Assembly: GCF_023218175.1 (NCBI RefSeq)
Contig: NZ_JALPTH010000003.1
Coordinates: 124,001-188,000, forward strand
From: Streptomyces lichenis
GTDB taxonomy: Bacteria > Actinomycetota > Actinomycetes > Streptomycetales > Streptomycetaceae
Reading direction: 5' to 3'
DNA: 64,000 bases
The notes beneath the pieces were generated by a model. That model did not search any database. It was not told where the DNA came from and worked only from the letters and a program-made list of their open reading frames with translations. Position 1 is the first letter of the stretch. Each line of letters starts with the position of its first letter. This document shows, in pieces, positions 59,983-64,000 of this stretch. Made by a program: the position numbers and the translations under genes.

Positions 59983-61350
59983 TCAGAAGAGCTTGCCGGG
60001 GTTGAGGATGCCGAGGGGGTCGAAGGCGGTACGGATGGAGCGCTGCAACTCCACGCCGACCGGGCCCAGTTCACGGGCCAGCCACTCCTTCTTCAGCACG
60101 CCGACGCCGTGTTCGCCGGTGATGGTGCCGCCCAGTTCCAGGCCGAGGGCCATGATCGCGTCGAAGGACTCGCGGGCGCGGCGGGACTCGTCGGGGTCCT
60201 GCTGGTCGAAGCAGACCACGGGGTGGGTGTTGCCGTCCCCGGCGTGGACGCAGACGCCGATGGTCAGTTCGTACTTGGTGGCGATGGCGGCGGTGCCGTC
60301 GAGCATGGCGGCGAGCCGGGAGCGGGGTACGCAGACGTCGTCGATCATCGTGGCGGACTTGACCGCCTCCAGCGCGGTAAGGGACATCCGGCGGGCCTGG
60401 AGGAGGAGTTCGGACTCGGCGGCGTCCTCGGCGGGGACGACCTGGGTGGCCCCGGAGGCGGTGCAGAGGTCGCCGACGGTGGCGAGGTCGGCGGCCGGGT
60501 CGGGGGTGTCGAAGGCGGCGAGGAGGAGCGCTTCGGTGGACTCGGGCAGGCCCATGTTGCCGAGGCGGTTGACCGCGTGGAGGGTGGTGCGGTCCATGAG
60601 TTCGAGGAGGGAGGGGGTGTGGCCGCGCTCCATGATGGCGCAGACGGCGTCGCAGGCGGCGGTGGCGGAGGGGAACTCGGCGGCCAGGACGAGCTGCTGG
60701 GGTGGCTTGGGGCGCAGGGCGAGGGTGGCGCGGACGACGATGCCGAGGGTGCCCTCGGAGCCGACGAAGAGGCGGGTGAGGTCGTAGCCGGCGACCCCCT
60801 TGGCGGTGCGGCGGCCGGTGGTGAGGAGGCGGCCGTCGGCGAGGACGACGTCCAGGCCGAGCACGTACTCCGCGGTGACCCCGTACTTCACGCAGCACAG
60901 CCCGCCGGACGCGGTGCCGATGTTGCCGCCGATGGTGCACATCTCCCAGCTGGAGGGGTCCGGCGGGTAGTAGAGGCCCTGCTCGGCGACGGCCCGGGAG
61001 AGGACCGCGTTGATCACGCCCGGTTCGACCACGGCGACCCGGTCCACCGGGTTGATCTCCAGGATGCGGTCCATGCGGATGAGGGAGAGCACCACACAGC
61101 CCTCGGAGGCGTTGGCGCCGCCGGACAGGCCGGTGCGGGCGCCCTGGGGGACGACCGGGACGCGCAGGGCGGTCGCGGTCCGCATGATGTGCTGCACCTC
61201 CTCCACCGTGCGCGGCAGGGCGACCACGGCCGGGGCGCCCGCCTCGCAGAAGCTCGCCGCGTCGTGGGCGTAGGAGACGGTGACGTCCGGGTCGGTGATC
61301 AGGGCATCGGCCGGGAGACCGGCGCGCAGCCGGTTCAGGAGCTCGTCCAC
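59983..61350 (-). CDS. FAD-linked oxidase (glycolate/D-lactate oxidase GlcD-like)
   Basis: A 455-residue flavoprotein of the FAD_binding_4 / FAD-oxidase_C type. PVVPQGARTGLSGGANAS and the PPDPSSWEMCTIGGNIGTASGG segment bind FAD, and HAGDGNTHPVV and ITGEHGVGVLKKEW are the C-terminal substrate-domain signatures. It would oxidise a 2-hydroxy acid such as glycolate or D-lactate. The GTG at 61350 is chosen by homology to remembered orthologues and a nearby GGAG; an ATG at 61377 is in frame but without a ribosome site. Confidence 0.92.
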   Translation of the reverse strand: MDELLNRLRAGLPADALITDPDVTVSYAHDAASFCEAGAPAVVALPRTVEEVQHIMRTATALRVPVVPQGARTGLSGGANASEGCVVLSLIRMDRILEINPVDRVAVVEPGVINAVLSRAVAEQGLYYPPDPSSWEMCTIGGNIGTASGGLCCVKYGVTAEYVLGLDVVLADGRLLTTGRRTAKGVAGYDLTRLFVGSEGTLGIVVRATLALRPKPPQQLVLAAEFPSATAACDAVCAIMERGHTPSLLELMDRTTLHAVNRLGNMGLPESTEALLLAAFDTPDPAADLATVGDLCTASGATQVVPAEDAAESELLLQARRMSLTALEAVKSATMIDDVCVPRSRLAAMLDGTAAIATKYELTIGVCVHAGDGNTHPVVCFDQQDPDESRRARESFDAIMALGLELGGTITGEHGVGVLKKEWLARELGPVGVELQRSIRTAFDPLGILNPGKLF

Positions 61351-61448
61351 GGCTCCAGCCTGGCACTCCGGGGCCATCGGTGTGAACCCGTGGGCGGGGC
61401 CGGTCGGGCGGCCCGGAGCACATGGAGGGCGGCCCGCACAGTGGCGGG

Positions 61449-62948
61449 ATGAAGCCGGAACGGGTGTGTCGGGTCGTGCTGGGCGCCGGGGCGGGCGCGG
61501 TGGCGCTGGTCGCCGCGCTGATCTTCGTACCGTGGCCGGGGCCGGGAGGCCTCCTGGAGGGGGTGGGGCGGCCGCCGGCGGCGGGGGCCGGTGGTGCGAC
61601 GGCGGTGGTACGGGCGGAGACGGCGCTACGGGCCGGGGCGCGGGTGCCGGAGGCGCGACTGGCCGCGCTGGTCGCCGACCGGGAGCGCTGGCTGCGGGCC
61701 CATCCGAAGGACGAGGCGGTGTGGGCGGAGCTGGGCACGGCGTATCTGGAGGCCGGGGACCCGGCCGCGTACGGGAAGGCGGAGGGAGCGCTACGGCGTT
61801 CGCTGGCGCTGCGGCCGGCGGCGCGGGGGAACGCGGCCGGGCAGACGGGGATGGGCGCGCTGGCGGCGGCGCGCGGGGACTGGGCGGCGGCCCGGAGGTG
61901 GGGTGAGGCGGCGGCGAAGGCGGCGCCGGAGGGGTGGCGGGCGCAGGCGGTGCTGGCGGACGCCTACACCGGGCTGGGCGACAGCGCCTCGGCCGCCAAG
62001 GCGGTGGAGCGGCTGCGGGAGCTGGCCCCGCACGCGGCGGCCGGGATGGGGCGGGCCGCCGAGGCGTACTGGCAGCGTGCCTGGCGGGAGGACGCCTCGG
62101 CGGCGGCGTTCGACGCGGTGGCGCTGACCGCCTCCCCGCTGGAGCGGTCGGCCGCGCTGACCCGGGTGGGTGAGCTGGCCTTCGAGCGCGGCGAACCGGC
62201 GGACGCGCTGGGCGCGTACGACGAGGCACTGCGGGCCGCCCCGAAGGCGGAGGCCACCGGGCGGGCCGCCGCACTGGCGGGGCGGGCCCGGGCGCTGGCC
62301 GCGCTCGGCCGGGGCGAGGAGGCGCTGCGCGGGTACGCGGCGGCGCTTCAGGCCCGTCCGCTGCCCGGGTACGCCCTGGCGGCGGCCGAGGCGGCGGAGG
62401 CCCTGGGTGATCAGGAGGCGGCCCGGGAGTACGGGGAGCTGCTGCGGGCGAAGGTGGCGGAACGGGCCGCCCACGGGGTGGACGGGGCACTGGTCCTGGC
62501 CCGCTGGCAGGCCGACCACGGAGGTGCGGAGGAGGCGGTGGAGGCGCTGATGGAACGCTGGTGGGTGCGGCGGCACCGTTCACCGCAGGTCGCCGACGCG
62601 CTGGGCTGGGCGCTGCTGCGGGCGGACCGGGCGCGGGACGCCCTGCCGTACGCCCGGCGGGCGCATGAGCAGGGCCCGCGCAACGCGCTGCCGGTGTACC
62701 ACCGGGGCATGATCGAGCAGGCGCTGGGCCTCGCGGGCCCGGCCCGCCGCCATCTGACCGAGGCGCTGCGGATCAACCCGTCCTTCTCGCCTCTGGGCGC
62801 CCCGGCGGCCCGGCAGGCCCTGGAGGAGCTGGGCGAACCGGCCGAGGGCGGCCCGAAGGACGTGTACGGATCAGAGGTGCCGCAGAGCCCCGGCGTCCCG
62901 AAGGCCAAGCCGAAAGGCCCCCGGCCCGCGAAGAAGGCCAGGGAGTAG
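61449..62948 (+). CDS. TPR protein with N-terminal membrane helix
   Basis: A 499-residue protein. One hydrophobic segment (LGAGAGAVALVAALIFVPW) near the N-terminus is followed by a series of Ala-rich tetratricopeptide repeats (AVWAELGTAYLEAGDPAAYGKAEGALRRSLALRP; EAYWQRAWREDASAAAF; ALLRADRARDALPYARRAHEQGP). The C-terminal tail is lysine/proline-rich. ATG 61449 has a poor ribosome site, and an in-frame ATG 61422 with GGAG close by is an alternative. It is probably an extracytoplasmic or membrane scaffold; function is unknown. Confidence 0.85.
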   Translation: MKPERVCRVVLGAGAGAVALVAALIFVPWPGPGGLLEGVGRPPAAGAGGATAVVRAETALRAGARVPEARLAALVADRERWLRAHPKDEAVWAELGTAYLEAGDPAAYGKAEGALRRSLALRPAARGNAAGQTGMGALAAARGDWAAARRWGEAAAKAAPEGWRAQAVLADAYTGLGDSASAAKAVERLRELAPHAAAGMGRAAEAYWQRAWREDASAAAFDAVALTASPLERSAALTRVGELAFERGEPADALGAYDEALRAAPKAEATGRAAALAGRARALAALGRGEEALRGYAAALQARPLPGYALAAAEAAEALGDQEAAREYGELLRAKVAERAAHGVDGALVLARWQADHGGAEEAVEALMERWWVRRHRSPQVADALGWALLRADRARDALPYARRAHEQGPRNALPVYHRGMIEQALGLAGPARRHLTEALRINPSFSPLGAPAARQALEELGEPAEGGPKDVYGSEVPQSPGVPKAKPKGPRPAKKARE

Positions 62949-62976
62949 CAGGGGGCGGGCGTCCCGGCACGGCGGA

Positions 62977-63013
62977 GGGGTGGCCGCGCCCCCCGTGCGG
63001 CCGCGGCCACCCC
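62977..63013. terminator. Terminator after TPR gene
   Basis: GGGGTGGCCGCG (62977-62988) pairs with CGCGGCCACCCC (63002-63013), 12 bp perfect, just after the TPR stop. Confidence 0.8.
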
Positions 63014-63037
63014 GTCGGTTCCCCGCCTCGTACACGC

Positions 63038-63077
63038 GTCCGGCGGGTGCGCACGTCATTGGGCGCACCCGCCGGAC
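63038..63077. terminator. Terminator after hpd
   Basis: GTCCGGCGGGTGCGC (63038-63052) pairs with GCGCACCCGCCGGAC (63063-63077), 15 bp perfect, 22 bp beyond the hpd stop on the minus strand. Confidence 0.85.
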
Positions 63078-63099
63078 GGTGGATCCCCTGGGGGGGAGA

Positions 63100-64000
<901 letters not shown>

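Noticed and set aside
59962-61452. Long plus-strand frame opposite the FAD oxidase gene
   Set aside because: Composition is Gly/Asp/Val-rich without motifs, while the minus strand encodes a complete flavoenzyme.
61350-62583. Minus-strand extension of the FAD oxidase frame upstream of 61350
   Set aside because: The extension is proline/arginine-rich and antisense to the TPR gene; family length fits a start at 61350.

Overview
The window is high-GC actinobacterial chromosome. Codon use is strongly third-position G/C, and the gene content points to the genus Streptomyces or a close relative: an SsgA-like sporulation protein, an XRE/DUF397 regulatory module, DasR operator (dre) sites, a GlxA copper radical oxidase beside a GH6 cellulase, and a TTA codon reserved to a single regulator. 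From memory, the order of conserved genes (glxA-GH6 ... PBP ... bcp ... nagF/nagE1/nagE2 ... cysM-cysO-mec ... clpS ... ssgG ... hpd) follows the S. coelicolor core from about SCO2837 to SCO2927. No plasmid, prophage, CRISPR array or insertion sequence was seen. Both window ends cut genes (glxA at the left, hpd at the right).

Layout. 1-5.5 kb: cell-envelope and cellulose-like glycan genes (GlxA, GH6 lipoprotein, a secreted protein, a HAD phosphatase, an LPXTG-type surface protein). 5.7-10.5 kb: a ROK repressor divergent from a sugar-type oxidoreductase/UPF0303 operon, a fumarylacetoacetate-hydrolase-family enzyme and a YidC/Oxa1 paralogue. 10.8-15.7 kb: small membrane, TPR/SEC-C, Excalibur, DUF445 and DUF1707 proteins. 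15.8-22.6 kb: an ABC-2 exporter whose ATPase and two permeases lie on the same strand but are separated by about 4 kb. That gap holds a lower-GC accessory module: a methyltransferase, an RsbW-type ATPase and a catalytically degenerate resolvase on one strand, divergent from an XRE-DUF5753 regulator and three DUF397 proteins. 22.9-30.3 kb: a class A PBP, a guanidinium exporter under a guanidine-III riboswitch, a GroES-like protein, a peroxiredoxin, an MFS transporter, a four-repeat HNH protein and tRNA-Leu(UAG).

30.4-36.9 kb: rdgB, a lipoprotein, rph and the N-acetylglucosamine PTS genes nagF/nagE1/nagE2 with three dre-like sites, then an MBL-fold hydrolase. 37.0-39.7 kb: a membrane-anchored PemK-like protein and the CysM/CysO/Mec protein-thiocarboxylate cysteine pathway. 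The latter has a cysteine-containing leader peptide and an overlapping sigma-R-type promoter. 39.8-47.9 kb: an amidase/TetR pair with twin operators, an amino-acid permease, clpS-DUF2017 and the NAD salvage pair pncB/pncA, separated by a degenerate GC-rich repeat array. 48-54.8 kb: an M6 metalloprotease, two RDD proteins, ssgG and a VOC protein. 54.9-59.0 kb: a second accessory patch with a frameshifted methyltransferase paralogue, small coupled ORFs, a SLOG-domain protein with a TTA-containing HTH-TPR regulator, and a decayed GNAT acetyltransferase. 59-64 kb: a MOSC protein, an FAD-linked oxidase, a TPR membrane protein and hpd.

The strongest candidates for under-described biology are: (1) the cysO-cysM leader, where a sigma-R promoter appears to start inside, and so bypass, a cysteine leader peptide; (2) the SLOG plus bldA-dependent HTH-TPR pair in a decaying accessory patch; (3) the WhiJ-type module with a dead resolvase, lodged inside an exporter operon. 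Everything here was read by eye from the sequence; no database search was run.
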